DNA of 64,000 bases from Paenibacillus tundrae (GCF_030812775.1 NZ_JAUSTI010000001.1:372001-436000); one strand, 5' to 3'; shown: positions 47,966 through 56,012, numbered from the stretch's first letter. Notes: generated by a model from the sequence alone, not told the origin. Made by a program: numbers and translations.

Positions 47966-48940
47966 GTGAACGATATATTTACACATATAGGCGACATCGC
48001 AGAAAGTATTCCTGTAATTACGTCTGACACGAAATGTGAAGCTGTATATCGTCTTTTTAGATCCAATGCGAATCTGGAAGGTGTAGCAATTGTAGGAGCA
48101 GAAGGTATGCCGTCGTTATTGATGCGAGCCCGTTTTTTTCAACAGATTGGTACGCAATATGGATATAACTTGTACATGGGTCGTCCTGTAGAGCTTGTGA
48201 TGAACAATAGCCCGCTCGTGGTTGACTATATGGAGCAGATCACGGACGTTAGTATTCAGGCTATGAATCGCTCAGAGGAAGAACTATACGATCTTGTGCT
48301 GGTTACATCCAAGGGTGCTTTGAGCGGGGCGATTAGCATTCGTCATTTGTTATTAGCCGTTGCTGATGTTAGAGCTGAGATGGCAAGCTTTATGAATCCG
48401 TTAACGGGTCTTCCAGGCAACCGAATGATTGATGATCGTTTATGCCAATCCTATCTGCTGGAGCGCTTTAGCGTGCTTTATCTCGATCTAGACTATTTCA
48501 AATCATATAATGATAGCTATGGTTTCAAAATGGGGGATGCGCTTATACAAGCAACCGCTGATTTATTACGTGAATATTTTACTGTGCCAGAGGCATTTTT
48601 AGGTCATATCGGTGGTGATGATTTTATTGTCATCCTGAATCACCATGACTATCTGAAAGATTGTGAGGAAGTTGTTGCAGGTTTTGAAAAGCTCAAAAGA
48701 GAGTTCTATAACAGCCAAGATCTAGAAAATAATCATGTTGTAGGGGCAGGACGCTCTGGGCTACATGGACAAATTCCACTCGTTTCTCTTTCTATAGCCG
48801 TAGTTACGAATCGATCCAAAAGTTATGCTCATATTGATGAAGTTATTCATGAAGCTACACGGATTAAGAAAATTTGTAAATCGACGCTAGGCAGCATTAT
48901 TTGTGATAATGAAGAGACCGTGAGAAATCTTAACTCATAA
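47966..48940 (+). CDS. CBS-like / GGDEF-domain protein with GGDDF motif
   Basis: A 324-residue cytoplasmic protein. Residues about 5-140 look like a CBS-type pair (PVITSDTKCEAVYRLFRSN, SKGALSGAISIRHLLL), and 145-320 are a GGDEF fold (NPLTGLPGNRMIDDRL, YLDLDYFKSYNDSYGFKMGD). The signature is GGDDF instead of GG(D/E)EF, and no RxxD inhibitory site precedes it, so diguanylate cyclase activity is uncertain; nucleotide binding or a scaffolding role is possible. GTG start at 47966 with a purine-rich but weak site. Standalone gene with its own terminator. Confidence 0.85.
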   Translation: MNDIFTHIGDIAESIPVITSDTKCEAVYRLFRSNANLEGVAIVGAEGMPSLLMRARFFQQIGTQYGYNLYMGRPVELVMNNSPLVVDYMEQITDVSIQAMNRSEEELYDLVLVTSKGALSGAISIRHLLLAVADVRAEMASFMNPLTGLPGNRMIDDRLCQSYLLERFSVLYLDLDYFKSYNDSYGFKMGDALIQATADLLREYFTVPEAFLGHIGGDDFIVILNHHDYLKDCEEVVAGFEKLKREFYNSQDLENNHVVGAGRSGLHGQIPLVSLSIAVVTNRSKSYAHIDEVIHEATRIKKICKSTLGSIICDNEETVRNLNS

Positions 48941-48968
48941 TGTGAAGTGTACTGTCCTTAAAAACGAT

Positions 48969-49018
48969 AAATAACCGTTACCTGATGATTAGAAGCTCGA
49001 TCGGTAACGGTTATTTTG
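48969..49018. terminator. terminator after the GGDEF gene
   Basis: AAATAACCGTTACC pairs perfectly with GGTAACGGTTATTT over a 20-base loop; A/T flanks allow use from both sides. Confidence 0.85.
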
Positions 49019-49126
49019 TGCCATACATAAATTATGTAATTGGACTGCCTTTTTTTTTGTAGTTCGTTACTGTAGCAAAATTTAGGAATTATGATTTAAC
49101 ATATTAGTAAATTATTAGTCACCCTT

Positions 49127-49930
49127 TTAGATGCGGACATCTATAGGCGTGTAGGATTGGACGGTTGCACTATCCTTTGGTGTATGAGCGCTAGGTGCTT
49201 GATCTTGTGGAAGGGATGAATCTTTGGCTGATTTCGAAGTTACTCCCGTATGTTTGTCTTCAATAGTGTGCTCTTCGGATGCAGAAGTAGAAGGTACCGT
49301 TGTGGGTTTCTGACTTGATGGTTCATGGATGTCCTTAATTAACTCCCCGAGCTTTTGATCAACTTTATGAATCTGGGACTGAATGTCTTGCACCGTCTCA
49401 CGTTTCTTCTGAAAAACGGTGCGTTCCGCATTAGCGAGCATATCTGATTTTCCGGTATCATTCTCCGCATTAATCTCCAAGACTAGACGATCGAATTTGG
49501 TCTCACCTTCAATCGTTTGAATGGAGCTGTTCATTCGTTCACGCATTCCCACTAATTTTCCTAACTGATCATAGGTCTGACTATGCTTGATTAGATGATC
49601 CATGGAAGGAAGCTGATTCTCTTCAGTTGGTTGATTGTTTTGCTGTTGCTTGGTGTTTTCAGGTTGTCTAGACTTATTCTTTTCCTGTAGCTCCTCTGCT
49701 TTAATCTGGGCAATCTGACTGTCTACTTGGGCGATGGAGCTGGTTAAGGATTTAACCCGTTCGGCTTTTGTTTTGACATCAAGCTCATCGTTAGCTCTAA
49801 CTGTCTGTAGATCTTCGTTTAATTTAGTCTTCCGTTGCATTAGTGCTTGAATATCTTTATCCCGATTGGATTGCATGTGGCTAGAATTGAAACTGGTATT
49901 GGATTTGGATGCAGGCGTTATTGAACTCAT
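49127..49930 (-). CDS. FlxA-like coiled-coil protein
   Basis: A 267-residue hydrophilic protein without signal peptide or helix crossing the membrane. Residues about 22-85 and 110-195 are heptad-rich coiled coil ([39 protein letters not shown]), separated by a Gln/Asn-rich stretch; the C-terminal 70 residues are Ser/Thr/Pro-rich and probably disordered. The N-terminal half resembles FlxA-like proteins, whose role is unclear. AAGGAGAG is well placed before the ATG. Function not assigned. Confidence 0.7.
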   Translation of the reverse strand: MSSITPASKSNTSFNSSHMQSNRDKDIQALMQRKTKLNEDLQTVRANDELDVKTKAERVKSLTSSIAQVDSQIAQIKAEELQEKNKSRQPENTKQQQNNQPTEENQLPSMDHLIKHSQTYDQLGKLVGMRERMNSSIQTIEGETKFDRLVLEINAENDTGKSDMLANAERTVFQKKRETVQDIQSQIHKVDQKLGELIKDIHEPSSQKPTTVPSTSASEEHTIEDKHTGVTSKSAKDSSLPQDQAPSAHTPKDSATVQSYTPIDVRI

Positions 49931-50020
49931 CGTGCTTCTCTCCTTATTCGTTATTTTCTAGACTTAATTACATATATCGGATGTTATGTGAAGGAAGTGA
50001 ATATCATATTTGAGATATAT

Positions 50021-50036
50021 CAGGTTACATAACCTG
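50021..50036. promoter_or_regulatory. perfect inverted repeat upstream of the AraC-type gene
   Basis: CAGGTTA-CA-TAACCTG lies just before the -35 of the gene at 50121. It could be the binding site of that AraC-family regulator; no direct evidence. Confidence 0.4.
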
Positions 50037-50039
50037 GTA

Positions 50040-50076
50040 TTGCATCTATATGCATTTTAAATGATAATGGTTATCA
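50040..50076 (+). promoter_or_regulatory. promoter with Fur box
   Basis: TTGCAT (50040-50045) and GATAAT (50063-50068) are separated by 17 bases. TGATAAT-G-GTTATCA (50062-50076) matches the Fur 7-1-7 box at 13 of 14 positions and covers the -10. Iron should repress this promoter through Fur. Confidence 0.78.
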
Positions 50077-50120
50077 ATGAAAGATAGAGATAATGACGTA
50101 GGTGGATGGGAGAGTCACAG

Positions 50121-52097
50121 ATGCATTTGAATGAACAAATAAAACACTGGAATCAAGCGGCCGTGAAGATTCTCGATATTCGCAGGGTGATACTCAAGGC
50201 TGGAGAAGAGGTGGAACCCTATGATTTGCCGGCAAACGGATTTATGTACGCTACTCGTGGCTCTGCATGGATTGTAGTAGACGGACAAGAGCATGAAGTG
50301 AATTCATTTTATATGCTCCATGCAGCCAAAGGTTCTCGTCTTCAACTTCAGGTGAGAGAGGAATTTGAATATGTGCTTCTCTTCTATCGAGCATTTCTAG
50401 CATTCCCCAATCTTCGAAAAACGGGGCGTTGGGAGCAGAGATGGTCATCTCCCTTTGCTCAGCAATATGCACTTATCCCCCATGCACCGCTTAGTCTAAT
50501 GAGGCATTTGGATCATTTGGAGAAGGCATGGTTTCAGCCGGGTAATATGGAGAGGCTTTATGTAAAAAGCTTGTTTTATCAATTTATCCATGAATTAATG
50601 CTTCAGTTATCCACAGAAAAGAGCTCGGTGACGATATCAGATCCGGTGCAGCATACGCTCCGTTATCTTCATGACCACTACCGGGAACAAGTCACATTGG
50701 ATGATCTGGCTGAACGCTTCAATTATAGTTCTCGTCATTTATCGATGCAGTTTAAACAGAAAACGGGTTCAAGTCCGATTGACTATTTAATTCAGATCAG
50801 ACTGGCTGAGGCTCGCAGAATGCTAATCGAATCTAATGTGACACTTAGAGAAATTGCAGTAGAAGTGGGATATACGGATGTGTATTATTTTAGTAGATTG
50901 TTCAAAAAACATGTTGGGATCTCCCCGATTCGCTATCAGCAAAGGGTACGTCAGCAAGAGATTATAGAGGATCGTCCATTAGCGGTCTCCGAATCGTCCA
51001 TTGGCTGGAAATGGAAGCGAGGATATATTGGTTATGAGAATCATTATCAATATATAGACGGAGGGTCTACACCGATGAGAAGAAAGAAAACAACATCAGG
51101 TATGTTTTTAGTCGCCTTGTTAAGCTTAACCATGCTGTTAGCCGCATGTGGGGCGGGTTCAGCCACGCCAATGGTAAGTGAGAGTACGGGAGCGAGCTCC
51201 AATAATACCAATACAACAGTAGCTGCAACATCAGAGCCGGGCAATCAGGTGAACACGGATAGTGGAACCCGCACTGTGTCTACGGTTAAAGGTGATGTTG
51301 TTGTACCAGCTAATCCTAAAAGAGTCGTTGTACTCTATCTTCAGGGAGATGTAGTGGCACTGGGGATTAAGCCGATTGCTACATCAGACGTATATGATGG
51401 GGCTGCATACAAAAACAAGCTTGAAGGTGTTAACTCGTTGGGTACATGGTTTGAACCTAATCCAGAAGCAGTCATCGATCTTGATCCTGATCTAATTATT
51501 GTTCCTTCAGAGGAGACTTATGATCTATTAAAAGATATCGCGCCTACAGTGTATATTCCCTATGAGAAATTAACAACTGAAGAGAGACTCGTGAATATCG
51601 CCACAATATTTGGCAAAGAACAAGAAGCCGAGAAATTGCTTTCCGATCTGAATAGCAAAGTTGACGAAAGTAAGAAAATACTGGCGAATGCAGGTATCCT
51701 CGATAAAACAGTTTCCATTGTAGAAGGTGGATTCAAAGGCATGGTCATTGTAGAAAGCAAGCAATTTGGCCGAGGCTCACAAGCAGTTTATGAGTACCTG
51801 GGGATGAAAGCGCCTGAGGTTGTTCAACAGAAGATCGATGTGGTTTCGGAAGCTGCTGGCTCTACCGTATCCATGGAGGTTCTCCCTGAATACGTAGGAG
51901 ATTACCTGTTTCGCTCCACCTATGAGGGCATGGATAACTTGTCAGATAATCCAATCTGGAGTAGTATCCCAGCAGTCAAAGAAGGACGACTAATAGAAAT
52001 TGATTTTGATTTCTTTTATTATTCAGATGTATATTCCATCAATAAGCAACTTGATTTCGTTGTTGAACACTTGCTGGATGCACCAAAAGTGAAGTAA
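50121..52097 (+). CDS. AraC-family regulator fused to ferric-siderophore-binding lipoprotein domain
   Basis: One uninterrupted frame of 658 residues encodes two recognisable proteins. Residues 1-175 are a cupin-like arm, about 176-275 two AraC helix-turn-helix motifs (VTLDDLAERFNYSSRHLSM, VTLREIAVEVGYTDVYYFS). Residues 319-343 are a lipoprotein-type signal (MFLVALLSLTMLLAAC, C343), followed by a FecB/FeuA-like siderophore-binding domain (about 385-655; VVVLYLQGDVVALGI, EAVIDLDPDLIIV). B. subtilis Btr also fuses AraC and a FeuA-like domain, but without a membrane segment. Start ATG 50121 follows GGGAGAG. An internal ribosome site may also yield the lipoprotein alone. Fur box upstream. Confidence 0.88.
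   Translation: MHLNEQIKHWNQAAVKILDIRRVILKAGEEVEPYDLPANGFMYATRGSAWIVVDGQEHEVNSFYMLHAAKGSRLQLQVREEFEYVLLFYRAFLAFPNLRKTGRWEQRWSSPFAQQYALIPHAPLSLMRHLDHLEKAWFQPGNMERLYVKSLFYQFIHELMLQLSTEKSSVTISDPVQHTLRYLHDHYREQVTLDDLAERFNYSSRHLSMQFKQKTGSSPIDYLIQIRLAEARRMLIESNVTLREIAVEVGYTDVYYFSRLFKKHVGISPIRYQQRVRQQEIIEDRPLAVSESSIGWKWKRGYIGYENHYQYIDGGSTPMRRKKTTSGMFLVALLSLTMLLAACGAGSATPMVSESTGASSNNTNTTVAATSEPGNQVNTDSGTRTVSTVKGDVVVPANPKRVVVLYLQGDVVALGIKPIATSDVYDGAAYKNKLEGVNSLGTWFEPNPEAVIDLDPDLIIVPSEETYDLLKDIAPTVYIPYEKLTTEERLVNIATIFGKEQEAEKLLSDLNSKVDESKKILANAGILDKTVSIVEGGFKGMVIVESKQFGRGSQAVYEYLGMKAPEVVQQKIDVVSEAAGSTVSMEVLPEYVGDYLFRSTYEGMDNLSDNPIWSSIPAVKEGRLIEIDFDFFYYSDVYSINKQLDFVVEHLLDAPKVK
51075..52097 (+). CDS. siderophore-binding lipoprotein from internal start (nested)
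   Basis: Inside the fusion frame, CGGAGGG (51059-51065) stands 9 bases before an in-frame ATG at 51075. Translation from here gives a 340-residue protein with a complete lipoprotein signal (MRRKKTTSGMFLVALL..., lipidated Cys at residue 25), indistinguishable from an ordinary ferric-siderophore-binding lipoprotein. Whether cells make this form, the full fusion, or both cannot be told from sequence. No permease or ATPase gene is adjacent. Confidence 0.6.
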   Translation: MRRKKTTSGMFLVALLSLTMLLAACGAGSATPMVSESTGASSNNTNTTVAATSEPGNQVNTDSGTRTVSTVKGDVVVPANPKRVVVLYLQGDVVALGIKPIATSDVYDGAAYKNKLEGVNSLGTWFEPNPEAVIDLDPDLIIVPSEETYDLLKDIAPTVYIPYEKLTTEERLVNIATIFGKEQEAEKLLSDLNSKVDESKKILANAGILDKTVSIVEGGFKGMVIVESKQFGRGSQAVYEYLGMKAPEVVQQKIDVVSEAAGSTVSMEVLPEYVGDYLFRSTYEGMDNLSDNPIWSSIPAVKEGRLIEIDFDFFYYSDVYSINKQLDFVVEHLLDAPKVK

Positions 52098-52194
52098 ATA
52101 GAGTACGATGAGATAAAGATCATCTTTGTACAAAAAATGTTTGTTAATTATCCATTGTAATTTGATAAGTTTCCCATTACACTAGGTATTGAAT

Positions 52195-52213
52195 GATAAT
52201 GAGAATCGGTATC
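52195..52213. promoter_or_regulatory. Fur box before the FNR-like gene
   Basis: GATAATGAGAATCGGTATC matches the 19-base Fur consensus at 16 positions. It lies 43 bases before the ATG; GATAAT may also serve as the -10 with TTCCCA upstream. Confidence 0.75.
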
Positions 52214-52255
52214 AAATGGTCGCGTATTATGGATCGAAATAACGGAGGTAACGTA

Positions 52256-53293
52256 ATGGACCAACCATTGGAATTGTATGATGTAACAATTATTGGCGGA
52301 GGCCCAGCCGGGATGTACTCTGCATTTTATAGCGGTATGCGTGATATGAAGACTAAATTAATTGAGGCTCGGGATCAGCTTGGAGGACGCATGTTGTTTT
52401 ATCCTGAGAAGATGATCTGGGATGTGGGTGGTGTTACACCTACACTATGTGCTGATCTGATTAAGCAGTTGGAACAACAGGCTAGAACGTTTGAACCAAC
52501 CCTGGTGTTCGAGCAACAGATTGAAGGGTTTGAGCGGCAGCCAGATGGAACTATTATTTTGACTTCCTCCACAGGGGAAAAGCATTGGACTAGAACCGTC
52601 ATCATGGCCATTGGTTATGGTATCTACAAGATGGCTAAGCTTGAGATTGAAGGTGCTGATCGTTTTGAGGTGACCAACCTTCATTATACCGTACAGGAGT
52701 TGGAACCTTTCCGTGGTAAAAAGGTATTAATCTCTGGTGGGGGAGATTCTGCTGTAGATTGGGCAAACGAGCTTGAACCACTGGCTGAACAAGTGACCGT
52801 CGTGCATCGTCGTGAACGGTTTGGTGGATTGGAGCGTAACGTCCTGCGTATGAAGGAATCTTCGGTGGATGTACGTACCCCGTATGCTGTGGAAACATTG
52901 CATAGCACGAATGGTGAAGTTATTGAGCAAGTAACCATTACTCACATTGAAACTGGTGAAAGTGAATTGCTTGATGTGGATGCCATTATTGTTAACCACG
53001 GGATGAAGAGTGATTTTGGTCCTATCCGTGATTGGGGCTTAGATCTTGGTGAATGGCATGTGAGCGTATCCGAGAAGTTACATACGAATATTCCCGGAGT
53101 GTTTGCGGCAGGGGATTTTGTAAACTATGGCAGTAAGCTGCATCTCATTGCAGGTACGTTTACGGACGCAGCACTTGCGGTGAATAGTGCGAAGCTGTAT
53201 ATGGATCCAGAGGCTGATAAAGTAGCTTATGTATCTTCCCATAACAGCAGATTTAAAGAGAAAAACAAAGCTCTAGGCGTTGTAGAAGAGTAA
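52256..53293 (+). CDS. type 2 ferredoxin/flavodoxin-NADP reductase (YumC-like)
   Basis: Thioredoxin-reductase-like flavoenzyme that passes electrons between NADPH and ferredoxin or flavodoxin, or to iron substrates. FAD loop [13 protein letters not shown] near residue 15, NADPH loop [15 protein letters not shown] near 165, and [22 protein letters not shown] at the C-terminus; the CxxC of thioredoxin reductase is absent. 345 residues. ATG 52256 with GGAGGT is chosen because the longer frame starts inside the Fur box. Iron control and the neighbouring siderophore protein suggest a role in ferric-siderophore reduction. Confidence 0.9.
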   Translation: MDQPLELYDVTIIGGGPAGMYSAFYSGMRDMKTKLIEARDQLGGRMLFYPEKMIWDVGGVTPTLCADLIKQLEQQARTFEPTLVFEQQIEGFERQPDGTIILTSSTGEKHWTRTVIMAIGYGIYKMAKLEIEGADRFEVTNLHYTVQELEPFRGKKVLISGGGDSAVDWANELEPLAEQVTVVHRRERFGGLERNVLRMKESSVDVRTPYAVETLHSTNGEVIEQVTITHIETGESELLDVDAIIVNHGMKSDFGPIRDWGLDLGEWHVSVSEKLHTNIPGVFAAGDFVNYGSKLHLIAGTFTDAALAVNSAKLYMDPEADKVAYVSSHNSRFKEKNKALGVVEE

Positions 53294-53346
53294 ATGAATT
53301 GGATCAAAGCTTGAATTTTGTGAGAATATAATTTTGCAAAAAAAAG

Positions 53347-53380
53347 GAAGCAGCTCTGGATAAACCCAGAGATGCTTTTT
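53347..53380 (+). terminator. terminator after the FNR-like gene
   Basis: AAGCAGCTCTGG pairs with CCAGAGATGCTT (one mismatch), followed by T residues. Confidence 0.8.
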
Positions 53381-53435
53381 TACATGGGAATTGTATGAAT
53401 CTCCCTGATCTGTACATTCTATATATGCAGTCTAA

Positions 53436-53483
53436 TTGATCGGTTATGCTCCACTGTCTATAATAAGCTTTAGAGAGCATAAC
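53436..53483 (+). promoter_or_regulatory. promoter flanked by a 9-base inverted repeat
   Basis: TTGATC (53436-53441) and TATAAT (53459-53464), spacer 17, form a good promoter. GTTATGCTC (53443-53451) and GAGCATAAC (53475-53483) are perfect inverted copies on either side of the -10, so a dimeric repressor site is conceivable. Confidence 0.6.
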
Positions 53484-53524
53484 AGCTTGATAAACCAACT
53501 CAATCATTGTGGAGGCAGACATTA

Positions 53525-54169
53525 ATGAAGAACGTGATCCGACGTGCATCCACCCACATCGTAAAGTGGCTTAACTCATTAAAGAAAATGAAAATAAAAG
53601 GCTCCGTTATTTATTTGGCGTTAGCAGGTGGAGTGCACCGATTGTTGGTGGAACGGAGACGCGAACGTACCGCTGCAAGACGACTGCAGCAGGATCGGCC
53701 GATTGCGGATATAAGTGAGATTAAGCTGGAGCCCGGTGACATCGTATATACACCGAGTTCAGAGTCCACATATTATGCTGGGCACATGGGGATTATTGGA
53801 CTAGACGGTAAGATCTATCATGTGCATCCCTATGGACCCGTATTTGCAGATTCGATGGAATGGTATCTAACGCGTTTCTATGCGGGCGATCGTTTTATTG
53901 TTTTTCGTTCTCGAATCAATATGGCAGGTTTAAGAGCCGCCGAATGGGTGCAAGAGCACTACCCACAAGTCAAATTGTATCGTTTACAGACCGATCTTCG
54001 TAGCATTGAACGCAATTACTGTTCCAAATTTATCTATCAGGCATATCAGTTTACATCTGGCCTTGATCTATGGGGAAGAAAGTTCAAACGACTGAATATG
54101 GGATATATTTATCCTTTTCGTATTGAGCGATCACCAGCACTTGAAGTATTAGGAACCTATTATAAATAA
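53525..54169 (+). CDS. YiiX/NlpC-P60-like cysteine hydrolase
   Basis: A 214-residue protein with a basic N-terminus and one hydrophobic segment (GSVIYLALAGGVHRLLV). The catalytic pattern of permuted NlpC/P60 (YiiX/YycO-type) enzymes is seen: LEPGDIVYT, GHMGIIG with the His, IYHVHPYGP, and NYCSKFIYQAYQ with the Cys near residue 165. Such enzymes act on peptide or acyl bonds; the substrate here is unknown. ATG 53525 follows TGGAGGC. The gene has its own promoter and terminator. Confidence 0.8.
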   Translation: MKNVIRRASTHIVKWLNSLKKMKIKGSVIYLALAGGVHRLLVERRRERTAARRLQQDRPIADISEIKLEPGDIVYTPSSESTYYAGHMGIIGLDGKIYHVHPYGPVFADSMEWYLTRFYAGDRFIVFRSRINMAGLRAAEWVQEHYPQVKLYRLQTDLRSIERNYCSKFIYQAYQFTSGLDLWGRKFKRLNMGYIYPFRIERSPALEVLGTYYK

Positions 54170-54177
54170 ATTGACAT

Positions 54178-54237
54178 AACCGACGCAGCTTTTCATTCTG
54201 ATGTTAGGAGAAAAGACATGTTTTGTCGGTTTTTTTG
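54178..54237 (+). terminator. terminator after the NlpC/P60-like gene
   Basis: AACCGAC pairs with GTCGGTT across a long loop, followed by seven T. Confidence 0.65.
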
Positions 54238-54698
54238 TATGTATACCGATAATAAAAACAGGAAAAATAATAATAACGTCGAATAGTTTATGAGAAAGCG
54301 CTGCAAAACTTGGTTACGTATACATAAGAGCATAATTGCACAGCTTCAAGGACTTTTCCATGAAGTAGACAAAAAACAAAGAGTAAGAGAGATGAAGTGG
54401 TTATATCTATATACGCAGATCCATATCGTCTCAAAACGGATTAAAGTAATCGAATTAAAACCACTTATATAGAGAGGAGGTACTTCTGCTCGCTGTGCAG
54501 GCTAAAAGTTAACACCGTTGTTCACTATACGGATTTGCAGGAAATAGTTACAGATGTATGTAGTTCTTGTAAAACGATTACTTATCTCAAGGAAATGGTT
54601 CCCATTTAATTCAAAAAGATGCGCTAAGGAAATAACATTACTTTGATTTATGCGCGTTTTTGTAGTACATTAGCAAATGTATTCGAAGGAGGATTCTA
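54238..54698. other. 460-base gap with small unclear frames
   Basis: Between the NlpC-like gene and the zinc-ribbon gene no clear gene is seen. A 60-codon frame (54290-54472) lacks a ribosome site. A GAGAGGAGG site (54472-54480) is present and precedes the Cys-rich frame at 54487-54609. A weak terminator-like hairpin (GCGC... ATGCGC then GTTTTT, about 54620-54663) follows. AAGGAGG before 54699 belongs to the next gene. Confidence 0.5.
54487..54609 (+). pseudogene. Cys-rich mini-frame without a standard start codon
   Basis: The frame reads CSLCRLKVNTVVHYTDLQ and then continues to CSSCKTITYLKEMVPI before its stop, giving two CxxC pairs about 27 residues apart, like a small zinc ribbon. A strong AGAGGAGG lies 6 bases upstream, yet no ATG, GTG or TTG opens the frame; only CTG at 54493 or a frameshift would. 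It may be a decayed gene or one using a rare start. The next gene also has paired cysteines. Confidence 0.3.
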
Positions 54699-55175
54699 AT
54701 GTACTCAGGTAGACAAGACGATACTTTATACATCATGACCTACACCTTAAACAGCGGTATCAAGGGTACGGTTCCACTGTCTAACAAGCAAATTATTGAG
54801 TGGCTGGATTGCTACAGAAATGAGAAGCGCTTCGTGACTGAGATCGGCAAGGAGTTCTTTGGATTAAACGCTGGTCTTGTGGCAGACTTTAAGGTTCAGA
54901 ATCATTTATCCGATTATCAACAGACGATTATGCCTACACAGCAACAGGATAACCTGGAACGCTTGTCCAGTGCTTATAAATCAACCGAACTATTGATGAA
55001 GATTGATTGCAAATGTGGCACGGCTTACGTGACAGAATCTCCTTACAAGCGTACGAAGTGGTATTGCACGAAGTGTAAAGAGATTGTATTTCTGGATGCC
55101 AAAAAAGGAATGGTGGAAACGTCCCGAGGTGACGCTTACTACATGACCAACAAATATTTTGTCTCTCGCGATTAG
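54699..55175 (+). CDS. zinc-ribbon protein of unknown function
   Basis: A 158-residue protein with a clear AAGGAGG site. The N-terminal 95 residues contain TYTLNSGIKGTVPLSNKQI and no known motif. The C-terminal part has CKCG (about residue 104) and CTKC (about 127), spaced like a zinc ribbon, with a KxxWYC strand. No membrane segment. Function is not recognised; a nucleic-acid or protein-binding role is possible. It stands alone between terminators. Confidence 0.75.
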   Translation: MYSGRQDDTLYIMTYTLNSGIKGTVPLSNKQIIEWLDCYRNEKRFVTEIGKEFFGLNAGLVADFKVQNHLSDYQQTIMPTQQQDNLERLSSAYKSTELLMKIDCKCGTAYVTESPYKRTKWYCTKCKEIVFLDAKKGMVETSRGDAYYMTNKYFVSRD

Positions 55176-55191
55176 CGAGATTCATCCGTGG

Positions 55192-55221
55192 AAGCATCGC
55201 CAGTGCGCGGTGCTTTTTTTG
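55192..55221 (+). terminator. terminator after the zinc-ribbon gene
   Basis: AAGCATCGC pairs with GCGGTGCTT (one wobble) over a CAGTGC loop, followed by T residues. The rest of the gap to tdk (55222-55327) holds only a doubtful 46-codon frame from TTG 55251 that runs through the tdk terminator. Confidence 0.82.
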
Positions 55222-55327
55222 TTTTGCTACACGTGAAACTGGGAGGATCATTGGACGGGTCGGTAGAGGGTGATTTGGTGGAGTTGAAGCAGGACTGCTT
55301 AAGAAAATATAATGAAGTGGATAGTAG

Positions 55328-55349
55328 AAAAAAAGCCCCTAAGGGCTTT
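55328..55349 (-). terminator. terminator of tdk
   Basis: On the minus strand AAAGCCC pairs with GGGCTTT over a TTAG loop, followed by seven T (the A-run at 55328-55334). Confidence 0.8.
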
Positions 55350-55418
55350 AGGAATATATTAGGTTTCAGGAGTAGCAGAACTCGCTGTTAAGAAACTAAT
55401 ATTTATATACAATGGATA

Positions 55419-56012
55419 CTAACACTCCACCTTATGTGGTGGAATGAAGCAGCTCCGGCAACGTGGCTCATAAGCTTCCGAATCTCCAATCATCACTACG
55501 GGGCCAAGGGTTACGGGCTCTCCGTTTACAATTCGCTGTGTAAAAGCAGCGTCGGGGCTTCCACATACTGCGCAGAATGCAGAGAGCTTCTCGATGTCGT
55601 CAGCCATCGCAAGTAGACCGCCGATATATCCAAACTCTTTGCCGCGGTAATCCATATTAAGTCCATCCACAATGACATGTTTACCGCAATAAGCAAGTTC
55701 TGAGACAAGCTCCATAATGGCACTACTGAAAAATTGAACTTCATCAAATGCAACGACATCTGCATCTTTCGTTTGAGTTATAATCGTCTCCACCAGCTCG
55801 TGTGTCAATTGACGGGGAATGGAGTGCGCGGTCAGTCGATAGCCAATCCGGCTAACAATTTCGTCTTGAGCAAAGCGGTCATCTTCAGCGGGTTTATAGG
55901 CAACTACCTTTTTACGTCCAAATTGGCTTAACTTTTGGCAGCGGCGAATAAGTTCCCCTGATTTTTCACTAAACATAGGTCCTGTAATAACGGTTATACG
56001 TCCTGTTGGCAC
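55419..56012 (-). CDS. tdk: thymidine kinase with altered P-loop
   Basis: Phosphorylates thymidine in the salvage pathway. Family features: VVAFDEVQFF with the catalytic Glu region, GKHVIVDGLNMDYRGKEFG lasso-like segment, and a C-terminal zinc site of four Cys (CAVCG and PRCRSC). The P-loop reads GPMFSEKSGEL instead of GPMFSGKSEEL: the glycine before the essential Lys is Glu (E16) and the later Glu is Gly. The sequence is unambiguous in this window. GTG 56012 with AGAGGAG gives 197 residues, matching B. subtilis Tdk (195); the frame's longer version crosses the promoter region. Confidence 0.9.
   Translation of the reverse strand: MPTGRITVITGPMFSEKSGELIRRCQKLSQFGRKKVVAYKPAEDDRFAQDEIVSRIGYRLTAHSIPRQLTHELVETIITQTKDADVVAFDEVQFFSSAIMELVSELAYCGKHVIVDGLNMDYRGKEFGYIGGLLAMADDIEKLSAFCAVCGSPDAAFTQRIVNGEPVTLGPVVMIGDSEAYEPRCRSCFIPPHKVEC

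Noticed and set aside
54290..54472. 60-codon frame after the NlpC/P60-like gene
   Set aside because: No ribosome site, no promoter, no recognisable protein pattern.
55188..55391. 67-codon plus-strand frame between the zinc-ribbon gene and tdk
   Set aside because: It begins inside one terminator hairpin and runs through another. A shorter version from TTG 55251 has a possible ribosome site but still reads through the tdk terminator.
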